Shown piece by piece: positions 20,121 to 41,305 of a stretch of DNA of 64,000 nt (position 1 is its first letter; each line of letters begins with the position of its first letter). The stretch is from NCBI GenBank assembly GCA_028386065.3, contig JAKUCV010007130.1:19502-83501 (forward strand). Direction: 5' to 3'. The notes beneath the pieces were generated by a model. It saw only the letters and a list, made by a program, of their open reading frames with translations, made no database searches and had not been told where the DNA came from. The stretch is from Turnera subulata (lineage: Eukaryota > Streptophyta > Magnoliopsida > Malpighiales > Passifloraceae). The position numbers were made by a program, and so were the translations under genes.

Positions 20121-23100
20121 TTAAGGAGCATTACACATACCAAGCTCCAACCGAATTTTTGTAAATTGTTTTTCTTTCAAGGGTTTTGTAAATATATTTG
20201 CAAGTTGTCTCTTGGTTGTGACAAAATCAAGTGTTATATCTTTCTTAAGCACATGATCCCTAATAAAATAGTGCCTTATTTCTATGTGTTTTGTTCTTGA
20301 GTGTTGGATGGGGTTCTTTGTTAGCTGTATAGCACTAGAACTATCACATAAAATTGATATAGTTTGAAACTTTAGACCATAGTGAAGTAGGATTTGTTTC
20401 ATCCAAAGAAGTTGTGCACAACATCATCCTGCAGCTATATACTCGGCTTCAGTTGTTGATGTAGTAACAGAATTTTGTTTCTTACTAGACCAAAACATTA
20501 GTGATTGCCCTAAAAATTGACATGTTTCACTAGTACTTTTTCTATCAAGCATGCATCCAGCAAAGTCAGCATCATAATATCCTATTAAATTGAAGGACTC
20601 TACCTTGGGATACCAAAGACCTAAAGAGTGTGTTCCATTTAAGTACTTAAATATCCATTTAATAACCCTCAAATGAGATTCCTTGGGACATGCATGAAAA
20701 CGAGCACACAAGCACATACTGAATATAATATCAGGTCTAAATGCAGTAAGATAGAGGAGACTTCCAATCATACCTCCATATTTCTTAATGTCCACATCCT
20801 TTTTGGATTCATATTTATCAAGCTTTCTTATGGTGCTCATAGGAGTTAGGCTCACTTTGGCGTCTGTCATGCCAAACCGTTTAAGTAGCTCTTTTGTATA
20901 CTTGGTTTGTCCAATGAAGATGCCATCATCATATTGTTTGATTTGGAATCCAAGAAAGAAATTTAGTTCCCCCATCATGCTCATCTCGAATTCGCTGTGC
21001 ATTAATTTCTCAAATTCTTGACATAGAACATCATTAGTAGCTCCAAACAATATATCATTAACATAAATTTGTACAATAATTAAGTCACTCTTTTGGTGTT
21101 TTACAAAGAGCGTTGAATCAACTTTACCTCTAACAAAATTTTGTGAGAGAAGAAATAAACTTAACCTGCCATACACCCTTGGAGCTTGTTTGAGTCCATA
21201 CAAAATCTTTTTAAGTTATAAATATGATTTGGATGCTCATAGTCTTCAAAATCGGGAGGTTGCTCAACATGCACCTCTTCCATAATGACACTATTCAGGA
21301 AGGCACTCTTCACATCTATTTGGTAGAGTTTAAAGGATTTGTAGGATGCAAAAACTAGTAGCATTCGAATAAACTCAAGGCAAGGCACGGGTAAAAATGT
21401 TTCATCAAAGTCAATTCCTTCTTCTTGGTTGTATCCTTGTGCCATAAGTCTTTCTTTGTTCCTTGTCACATTTATTGCCTCATTCAATTTGTTCCTAAAT
21501 ACCCATTTAGTTCCAATTATTGGATAATTGGTGGGTCTAGGACCTAATTCCCAAACATTAATTTCTCAAATTGATTGAGTTCTTCTTGTATAGCCATCAC
21601 CTAATTTTCATCGTTGATAGCATCACTGATATTCTTGGGTTGAATTTATGATAGAAAAGCTTGATGGAAATTGAGATTGTGCAAGGAGGCTCTTGTAGTT
21701 ACTCCCTTAGATGGATCTCTAATGATGTTACTGGTTGAAAGCTCTTTTGGCACCTTTAATGTCGAAGTTTTAGGAATAGCAGATGGTGTAGTTTGTGAAT
21801 TGGTTTCATTTGGAATTGCAATATCAGTTGGCAATTCATCCTTCTTTTCGATCTCAACTAAATTTTCAGGATCAACAATGATGTCTCCTGACTGTTGATT
21901 CTGGCTAAACACATTCTCAACAAAGTCATCATTGTTAGTTGACTCAAGTTCATCAAATACCACATATATTGATTCCTCAACAATGAGAGTTCCTTTATTG
22001 TAAATCCTATATGCTTTACTCCCAGTTGAGTATCCTAGAAACACACCATCATCAGATTTAGCATCAAACTTTCCTATTGAATCCTTGGTATTCAGTATGA
22101 AGCATTTTGACGCAAAGACTTTGAAGTAACTTATGTTTGATTTTCTATCATGCCAAAACTCATATGGTGTTTTCTCAAGTTGTGATTTAATGGTTACTCT
22201 ATTCAGAATATAGCAAGCAGTGTTTACGGCTTCAGCCCAAAAATAAGTTGGCAAGTTTTGTTCATTTAGCATTGTTCTTGCCATCTCTTGCAAGGTTCGG
22301 TTTTTTCTCTCTACTACCCCATTTTGTTGAGGAGTTTGAGGTATCGAAAATGTATATTCAATGCCATGTTTATCACAAAAATGATTAAAGACAAGGTTAT
22401 CAAATTCACCACTATGGTCACTCCTAATCTTGGTTAGTTTATACTCCCTCCGTTTCAATATAACTGTCGTTCTAGGTTTTTTTATTTTTTTCATATTAAT
22501 TAATGTTTTGCAATAATTGATGTATGTCAGATTTTTTTTCCCAATTTACCCCTATTAATTAAAGTCTCTAACAACCTAACTACTACAACCTAACAACCTA
22601 GCTAGTACTAAGGTAATTATTACGATCTTAAATTAAAGATTACTATCCTTGTTCATTATTCGTTCCATGTGAGGAGGATTTGACAGACAACCACTCATTA
22701 AGAAGCAACTATGAACAGAGATATGGAAGAAAACCAATGATGCTAGGGATAGCTGCAGCATTTAATTCTTCGGTAGACATGAACAATTTTTTTTAGATTA
22801 ATTATTATTGGGATAAAACCTTTGGCTGATTTGGATTGACTGGGAGAAAAAATAGGACTCTAGAACATAGAACCTATAACATAGGTCGTAAAAATTTGTA
22901 TTTTTATTAAAGGGTACTTTAGACCCTTTAAGATAAATTTGTTGGTATCAAGATAAATCATTACATTTCTTAATTATTGTGCCATAACCTAGAACGATAG
23001 TTATATTGAAACGGAGGGAGTAACCTTTTTTTATTTTGGAGCTTTCTTATTAAAGAAGCAAATTCATAAAGTTCATGGTTTTTTTGTGAGAGAACCCATG

Positions 23101-23560
23101 TCAAATGAGAGTAGTCATCAACAATAATAAAAGTGTACCACTTACCTCCAAGACTTACCACTTTAATAGGTCCAAAGAGGTCAAGATGTAGTAGCTCAAG
23201 TGGTTTAGTAGTGGAGATACACTTTTTAGGCTTAAAGGAACTTTTGAATTGCTTTCCAATTTGGCTTACATGACATACTTTCTCATTTTCAAACTTCAGC
23301 ATAGGTAGCCCCCTCACAAGTTCCTTCTTTTGAAGATTTGCAATAAGTTCATGATGTGCATGCTCCAATCTTCTATGCCAAAGCACATGTGTCTTAACAT
23401 TACCTATTTTCAGTACCTTCCCTTTCGATTTGTTGCCGAAGGTGACAGAACCTTTTCCTCTCGAGTTCAGGGATGAAAACTTGGACATATCACCCGCCAT
23501 ATGTCTTGAGTAACCACTATCGAGTACCCACTCATCCCATTTAACCTGTTACAATATCAA
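20121..23560 (-). pseudogene. pol: Ty1/copia pol, disrupted
   Basis: In order on the minus strand: protease motif WVLDSGYSRHMAGD (about 23540-23500; the usual Cys is Tyr), GAG-pre-integrase with LWHRRLEHAH, integrase start (LLHLDLFGP, IVDDYS), then a MITE at 23020-22444. Integrase resumes (KIRSDHSGEF, PQQNGVVERKNRTLQ), followed by reverse transcriptase (GYNQEEGIDFDETF; YQIDVKSAFLN; catalytic motif YVNDI instead of YVDD). RNase H (DADFAGCMLDRKSTS, TTEAEYIAAG, then TKHIEIRHYFIRDHV) ends at 20121. Frameshifts occur near 21640-21490 and 21180, and stops near 20424. The loss of the second catalytic Asp is enough to predict no reverse transcription. Confidence 0.92.
22444..23020. mobile_element. 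Stowaway-like MITE inserted in copia integrase
   Basis: 577 bp with terminal inverted repeats of over 30 bp that begin CTCCCTCCGTTTCAATATAA and are nearly perfect. It is flanked by TA duplications (22442-22443 and 23021-23022). The termini and TA target fit Stowaway/Tc1-mariner MITEs. It carries no transposase. Removing it with one TA restores a continuous integrase sequence around KLTKIRSDHSGEF. Confidence 0.92.
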
Positions 23561-25194
23561 GTCTTAGTTACTCAGACATCCTTGGGTCCTTGTGAATTAG
23601 TTTTGGTACCTTTGGGTACCCATATGACTTGATGGGACAATGCTTTTTCTTAAAAATGCAATTTTTTATTTTGTGTCCATTCCTATTACAATAGTGGCAA
23701 GTGATATTGTAACTAGAAGTTGGTCTAATGAAATTAGTTTCATGATTCTTTTTAGTCCTCTATATTTTCGAGGATGGATCTAAACTTACTTGATTTTTAA
23801 ACACATGGTGTGTGGCTCCTAGTCCAATCTTTTGTAATGTGTGTCTTTGTTGACTTAGGAACATTTCCAAGCCTTTACTACCATGATCAAACTTTTCGAG
23901 CATACTTTTTAGACTTTCCACAGTCTTTTTCAAATTTAGATTTTCTTGTGAGAGTTTTGCATTATCTTCTTTGTATGTAATGATTTATTGCTCAAGATCC
24001 TTTTGTGACTTAATGAGAGTTTCTTTATCCGCTTTGGCGTCTTCAAAGCCATTTGTGCATGAAGTTAGTTTCTTAGTGATTTCTTCATTTTTTAACATAC
24101 ACTCTTTCTTTCTAATTCTAATGTCTCAACTTTCTTTCTTAATGTTTTATTTATCTTAGCCATTATTTTAAAATTTTCATATAGCTCATCATATGCATCA
24201 TGCAACTCATCTAAGGTAAAGCTTAAAGAATTAGTGTGATTTACCTCGTTTTCTTCTTGCGCCATTAGGTAAAGATTGGTTGATTCCTCTTCCTCCGATT
24301 CATCATCTGAGTCAAGGTCATCCCATGTGGCCATGGCTTTCTTCTCTTTATTCTTGAAGTTGTCGAACTTGAGTTTTCGTATGTTGGGATATTGGGCTTG
24401 TGCGCGGGTTGATTGCAACCATAGCACAAGAGTTGCTCTTTCTTTGACTCATCAATTTTCACACCTCTGAAATTTCTTCGCTTGAGGTTTTTATTTTTTA
24501 GAAACTTGACAAATTTCCTTGTGATTAGGACTACATCTGGATCACTTTTCGAATCACTCTCATGAGTTGTCTTGAGAGCTATATTCTTCTTCTTCTTTGC
24601 TTTTTCTTCAAATTTTGACCTATGAACTATGAGGTTCCCCATTAGTTCATTGTAGGTGAGGGCGTTCATGTCTTTGGCTTCTTCAATAGTGGTAACCTTT
24701 GGTTCCCATTCAGTAGGAAGAGATCAAAAGATTTTTGTTACCTTTTCTTTCGTTATAATGGTCTTGCCAAGACAAGCCAAATTATTGCACAAGATGGTGA
24801 ACCTTGTGTCAAGGTCTTGGATTGTTTCATTTGGCTGCATCTGAAATAGCTCGAATTCTCTCATCAACCGATTCATCTTGGATTCCTTGACCTGATTAGT
24901 TCCTTCATGTGCAACATAAAGGAGGTTCCAAATTTTGTTTGCTGTTTCATATGATCTTACGCTCTCAAATTCGGCCTCACTGATGCCACAAAGGAGTACA
25001 TTTTTGGCTTGGGCATCTAATCTTGCTTTCTTCATTTCACCTTTACTCCAGAATTGCATGTCTTTGGTTGGACGTGAGTATGGTGAATTCATAACTTGCC
25101 ACATCTCTAGATCCTTTCCCTTAAGAAAGATCTTCATGCGGAACTTCCAATGATCAAAGGTGCAATGTTGATGTTGTTCCTCTCAAATGCCATG
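23561..25194 (-). pseudogene. gag: Ty1/copia gag (DUF4219/UBN2 type), disrupted
   Basis: Starts near 25194 with MAFERNN; a frame slip then precedes FDHWKFRMKIFLKGKDLEMW. UBN2-type gag follows (AKNVLLCGISEAEFESV, KIWNLLYVAHEGTNQVKESK; 25137-24724). After that come a degenerate knuckle (CYGCNQPAHKPN, last Cys missing), an acidic stretch DLDSDDESEEEE and a coiled-coil region (FKIMAKINKTLRKKVETLELE). A second, intact CCHC knuckle (CHYCNRNGHKIKNC) lies near 23715-23650. Two knuckles and an acidic, coiled-coil spacer fit SIRE/Maximus gag. Several stops separate the pieces. Confidence 0.85.
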
Positions 25195-25235
25195 ATTTTG
25201 TGTCCTAGAGGTTAATCCACAGATGGAGATTTCTT

Positions 25236-25247
25236 GTTCCGCTACCA
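25236..25247 (-). other. Primer-binding site of the copia element
   Basis: The minus strand reads TGGTAGCGGAAC two bases after the LTR end at 25250. It is nearly the same as the site in the Ty3/gypsy element (TGGTAGCGGAGC). Confidence 0.75.
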
Positions 25248-25249
25248 AT

Positions 25250-26452
25250 TGTTGGCCCAAAGTGGCTAAGAGGGAGGGAGAGAGGGGGAGGGGGAATTAG
25301 CCTTTTCTGATTAAAACCCAATTTGGTGTCTCTAATGCTAAAGTCTTTATGTGTTTGAAATTTGTGTTTAAGAATCCTAATGAACAAACTAATTAACACA
25401 CAAGGAGGAATGGTTAGAGAAAATTAAACACACGATTTATAGTGGTTCGCCACGCAGGACTACCTTCACTCCTCAAGGATTCCCCCTTGAGATTTCTAAC
25501 TCTCACTATGATGGCTTTTTACGGGTTTAACTAAAAACCCTTAGTACAAGTTTTTCCTTAGGCTAAAGCTCACCTAAGCTTTGCTTTCACTCAGAATAGG
25601 ATAATACACTGAAACTATCACTAAGTACAATTCCTTTGCTTTTTGAAAAGATTGCTTCACTAAGTATGTGCACAAGAAAAAGCTTCTCTCTCACTTTTGC
25701 TTCACTTGAGAACTGCAGAATATTGCTGGCTTTTTGCTCTAAATCAGAGTTTCAATATGGCAGTTTTGAGTCTCTCCTTGAATCAACATTCTTTTTAATA
25801 GATGCAAGATGGAAGATGTCTTTTCAAATTTGATCTTTTGCATGTCCCTCTCCATCCAGCTAGTTTGTCTTCCGAGATGCCAGATTGTCAACGTTCATAT
25901 TACCTGTTGTCACTTTCACGTTCTGGCACGAGACACTCTATTCAACAGCTTTTTGTCATTGTTTTTATTGTTTAACATAGTCCTAGATTTGACCTAGGAT
26001 TTTGAATCCATCTAACATTTGATCCATTTAAGGTAGCTTTTATCACTGATTCAGACTTCTAGAAATGGTAGGATACTAGGTTGCTTGGCTAATAATCATA
26101 GGGATTAACAAAGCCAAGGTAACATGGGTGCTTTTTGGTGAAAGCGACATCACATGTCCACTAACACCAATTTCAATCCCACTTACTCATCTTCCAAGGG
26201 ATTTGATAACGGGTTAGGCATTTCACATGTGAGCTGGAAATCATGTGTTAGACACTAACACATAGGTTTGTCATAATCAAAACCTAGTTAAATCATTTAA
26301 CATATAAAATAATGCAATAATCATTAGTATCATTAATTGTACTTAAAGGCATATTATAACAACAGATCAATGTGTCAATTTAGTGCAAGTATTGTGCTAG
26401 TAAAAATAATTAATTAGCCTTAAACATTTTATTAATCATCATCAGATTCATA
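25250..26452 (-). repeat. 5' LTR of the copia element
   Basis: The plus strand starts TGTTGGCCCAAAG at 25250 and ends at 26452, next to TACTT; length 1,203 bp. The outer end reads CATA where the other LTR has CACA, so the terminal CA has mutated. It aligns along its length with the LTR at 13534-17168 once the artefactual insertion there is removed, with scattered substitutions and indels. Confidence 0.92.
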
Positions 26453-27690
26453 TACTTTAGGAATACTAGTTTTCTGGAAACTAATCTTAGCAATTACTTG
26501 TCTTTGGGTTGAGCAGTAATTTAAAAGGGAGGAGAGTGTTAATGAAGGAGATGAGATGGCAAGTGGATGATGGTTCTTCTATTAGGATTTGGTGTGATCC
26601 AGGAGTTCTCTCTTTACACGAACTTGGAACTGTGATTTCATAAAATCTATCTTTTCCTTGATATAAGTAAAGCTATCTTCAATATTCCCTTGAGCTTTAC
26701 AAGTTAGCCTGATAAGTTAATATGGCTTCAATCTATCAAGGTAGCCAACGAGGGTAGATATTTTGTTGAATTAGTCTATCATACACAACATTCTAACTCT
26801 TCTCCCCCTCTTCAAATTCTCTATAGCGTCTGTGCTTCTTTTGTTTAGATGCAGGTGTGGAGCATCAAGTGTACACCGAAAGTAATACACTTGATGCGGA
26901 GATCATGCCATAATTCTTTGCCGACAAAGGATAATTTGTTCAAAAGAGGCATATATTCTTCTTGCATTTGTCCCAGATGCCATGAAAAAACCGAAATTGT
27001 GGAACATATACTCTTTTGAGTAGGTTTACAGAGGTTGCTTGGTTCGCAAGCCCATTGTCTTATAAGTTAAGGAGAGAAGATTTTGTAGTTTTAAGGCGTG
27101 CATGCAACACACTATTTTCCAAAATTATGGAAAGGTTGATGAAGGGAAAGTGGTATCTATGATAGTTTTCTTGTGTTGAGAGTTGGGGAAAGCTAAAAAC
27201 AAACTTGTTTTTTATGGTGTCGAGGACCATCCCATAGTTATTGCCCAGAAAGCAAGTGCAACGTGCTAAGAATACTTTGGGGCTCAATAACTTGTTTCCC
27301 TAGCCTCAAGGAATTCTCACCAAATTTCATTACCTCAGAGTGGTCTCCTCCAACGCAAAGTACGGTAAAGAATAATTGTGTGTTGGAATCCATAAGGAAA
27401 TCATTTTCTATGGAAACCATTGTGGAAAGGGATGTGAATGGAACCTTATTGAATAAAGCTGTTACATTTTGCGATGATATTGGAGCTTTTATATCTTTCT
27501 CTACTTTTTTGTGAATCAAGCCGTGTTAAAGGGATTGCAAATCTAGTTGCCTCAAATGCTAGTGTAGGTAGACTAGGTCCGTGCTCGCTATTATCTGCAT
27601 CTAAAGACCTTTTGCGCTTAATGTACTTTGATATATGTATGTATATAGTGTAAATAGTTTTAATGAATGGAATGTTTTCCATGGTTTAAA
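26453..27690 (+). pseudogene. LINE reverse-transcriptase C-terminus, right part of a split relic
   Basis: Continues the relic that ends at 13533. It contains MKEMRWQVDDGSSIRIWCDPG near 26540-26605, the zinc-binding zf-RVT pattern (CTPKVIHLM, LPTKDNLFKRGI, CPRCHEKTEIVEHILF at about 26870-27020), then a degraded RNase-H-like tail and an A-rich end near 27687. Stops are frequent. Plant L1-type LINEs have exactly this order after the polymerase. Confidence 0.82.
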
Positions 27691-27760
27691 AAAACAAAGC
27701 GCAAGTATTATAATCTTACATACAAATTAGAAAAAAGTGATAACCTCACCTAAGCAAAAC

Positions 27761-28250
27761 TAGACCTGGCAAGTATTGTCGGGTCTGTGTCGGGTTGAAC
27801 AGGTAAATGGGTTCTGATTCTTCAACCCGACACAACCCATTTAATAATCATGTCATGTCGTATTTAACCCCGTTTATTATCGTGTCGGATTGGGGTTGAC
27901 ACGCAAGTTACTTATCAAATCTGACAAGCCTAAAAATCAATTTGAAATTTTTTTTTATTTTGTGCAAGTTGTCATATTTTTTAAGCAAATAAACATATAA
28001 TTAGATTTTTTCATATATTAAATAAAATTATAAATTATAATGTAATAATATTTTAAAACATTTATAAAAATATTTTTGGCTTTGACCTCAAATATTAGAT
28101 AAGTCTTATATTAAATCTATAAAATATCTATGCCTCAAATATAATCTGGTCATAAACAGATAGCTATCGGGTTGGCAGATCAACCCACGACTTGACCTAC
28201 GAAACTTCGTGTCGTTTCGGGTCGGGTCGATGTATCTAACTAAACGGGTT
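27761..28250. mobile_element. hAT-type MITE, right end lost
   Basis: Begins TAGACCTGGCAA at 27761, as does the complete copy at 45649-46297. It shares the same internal order: GGGTTGAACAGGTAAA, GACACGACA-like motifs, AGGCTTGT..AATTTGAAATTT, and GGGTCGGGTCGA. No matching right terminus is visible before the INO80 leader. It lies about 0.5 kb upstream of the INO80 start. Confidence 0.75.
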
Positions 28251-28737
28251 AAACCCCTTCCTCTCGCTCTCCTCTGTCTCCGCGCTAACCGAATCATCCT
28301 CTTAAATTCGTCCTTTCATTTTTTTTTTAAAAAAATCTCTCTTAAGAATATTGAAACGAGTCGCCAAAAATTTTAAAAGCCCAAAAAAGGAAAACTTAAA
28401 AGCCAAAAAAAAAAAACTACAACGAACTAACAACAAAAAATCACGCACAGGGCACGCTAGCAAGATGTCACCCACACGGCGCACGTTAGCACATCTTCGT
28501 GCTTCCCGCACCGTCTGTGTCAGCTATGGCCCTTCTCTTTCCCTATCCCTTCCCCTTATCCTACGCACACCGACCTTTCTCTCTCGTATTCCATTAGGGA
28601 ATAGGGTTTCTACTACTCTTCGTCCCTTTTTTTTACATTTACCAAAATCTCAAAAAAGAGAAAGCCAGTTTCACGTTAATGCTCCTTGACAAATTAGGGT
28701 TTGCTTTCGTTAAGCTCCTCTTCACGTTTTCTGCTTC
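28251..28737 (+). promoter_or_regulatory. Probable promoter and 5' leader of INO80
   Basis: Between the MITE remnant and the INO80 ATG. A pyrimidine-rich stretch (about 28528-28565) fits a plant leader, and I see no clear TATA box. Open frames starting upstream, such as the ATG at 28351, overlap the leader and could act as upstream ORFs, but the transcription start is unknown. Confidence 0.4.
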
Positions 28738-39763
<11,026 letters not shown>

Positions 39764-41305
39764 TAATGATGCAGAGTATTGATAGAGCGACGCCTCCTTG
39801 GTAAATGGGTTGCAAGGTTGATTCATCCGGAAACAGGTTCTGGCCTTCCCACTTTTTGAGGTCCTGTTTTCAAGGGATACAGCTCGGAGTCGCTTGAGGA
39901 AAATGCCACCTCGCTGTACTGTAGCATGTATATATAATTCTTTTGGCTGTTGGTTCCAGGTCAACTGCCATACTTCAGAAGACCGGAACCTGTATAGGTT
40001 AGGTTTACTCTTCGTCCCCAGTGTATTAGTAAATACCTCATGTCTTGTAAACCTGTGCTCGCTTTTAAAAAAATGACTTGAGAGCCGGGATACTTTCAGA
40101 ATTTTTTTAAATCAGGATATAATTTATAGTCATAATACTCTTGCCTCTCGTGCCTTCTGGCTCACATTGAATGCTACAGTTGTGTCAGCTTGAAGAGCAT
40201 TCTTTTCGAAGGTAGGGAAGTGCCTGAGGCCAGTAATACAAAATAGGGCAATGCTACCATACCCTGGCCATATCCTCGGGTAATTTTACCGGGTTGATGT
40301 GGACAAATGTCATTATTAAATGTGGATGTATGGGGCCGTTATGAATCAAATGTAATTAATGCTCAGCAAAAATTAAATTGGAAAATAGTACCTGTATTTA
40401 TGCATTTTACATTCTATACCCCATTCATTAAATGTCTGGTCTTGTTTTTCACGACGTTTGGCACAATGACAAAGTTTATTAAAATTTTAAAAGTGCAAAC
40501 ACTATTTGTTGTAGGCAAAATATTGTTACATTAATTTTTTATTAAAATTTAAAAAATGCAAACACCATTAGTTGTAGGCAAAATAGTGTTACATTAATTT
40601 TTTGTTGCGTTAGTTGACTTTATGGTTTATAATTGATAAAGAAAGAATTTTCATAAACCATGAAATCAGCACAAATGTTAGATTAAGAATTGTGTATAAA
40701 CAAACGACATTTCTCTCAACAAAAGTCCCCGACTCTAGACAACCTTTTCTCAGTCCAATCTGCTTGGTGCACTAGTGTAAGCCATAGGCTCTGTGGTGGC
40801 CAAAGGGCCTTTAGCTTTGTTCATGATATGTTTGTCCGAAGCCTAAGGTTGTTTGTCCGAAGCCTGAGGTAGATTGATTTTAGAAGCAAAATCTTGCAAA
40901 GTCTTAATGTCAACTCATGAGCTAACAAGGTGTTGCGTTTTTTGTTTTGAATAAATATATATGAACTGTCAAATCTCCGCATATAGTATATAAACCGGCC
41001 ATGCAACTGATGCGCCACCTACGTTTTGTTGACTGGACAAGATAGTAAAGAGTTTACAACAAGAGACAAAATACTGAGGGTGACAATCACTTGCTTCCCT
41101 TAGCCTAGTTTCAAATAAGAAACTAAGATGATTCTGTATATTCAAGTACCATAGAGGTTCTCGAATCTTGGTGCATTATATCCAACAAAAGAAACATTGT
41201 ACTTTGGTCTTACTGGAAAATTCAAAACATTTGGACTGCAAAAAACATACAAATTATAACATAGATCAACCACAGCATCGAAACATGATCACTGCCACCA
41301 CAGAA
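39764..41305. other. Intergenic between convergent INO80 and SFGH
   Basis: Holds the 3' untranslated regions of both genes. A 63-bp tandem duplication lies at about 40473-40600 (units containing TGCAAACACTATTTGTTGTA at 40494 and its variant at 40557), and a 20-bp repeat (TTTGTCCGAAGCCTAAGG type) at about 40829-40868. No other gene seen. Confidence 0.6.

Larger units (their letters stand above)
13534..26452 (-). mobile_element. SIRE/Maximus-like Ty1/copia retrotransposon with extra ORF
   Basis: Both ends abut the five-base duplication TACTT (13529-13533 and 26453-26457). The order on the minus strand is LTR (26452-25250), primer-binding site, gag, protease, integrase, reverse transcriptase, RNase H, an extra ORF, polypurine tract and LTR (17168-13534). 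Integrase before reverse transcriptase defines Ty1/copia. The gag type (AHEGTNQVKESKM, then an acidic DSDDESEEEE region) and an ORF after pol fit the SIRE/Maximus lineage. Subtracting the apparent assembly insertion (2,427 bp) and the MITE (579 bp with duplication) leaves about 9.9 kb. Frameshifts, stops and a changed catalytic Asp show it is inactive. Confidence 0.93.

Noticed and set aside
28351..28689. 112-codon frame upstream of INO80 as a separate gene
   Set aside because: Lies in the probable promoter and leader, is Lys-rich from A runs, and matches nothing; at most an upstream ORF.
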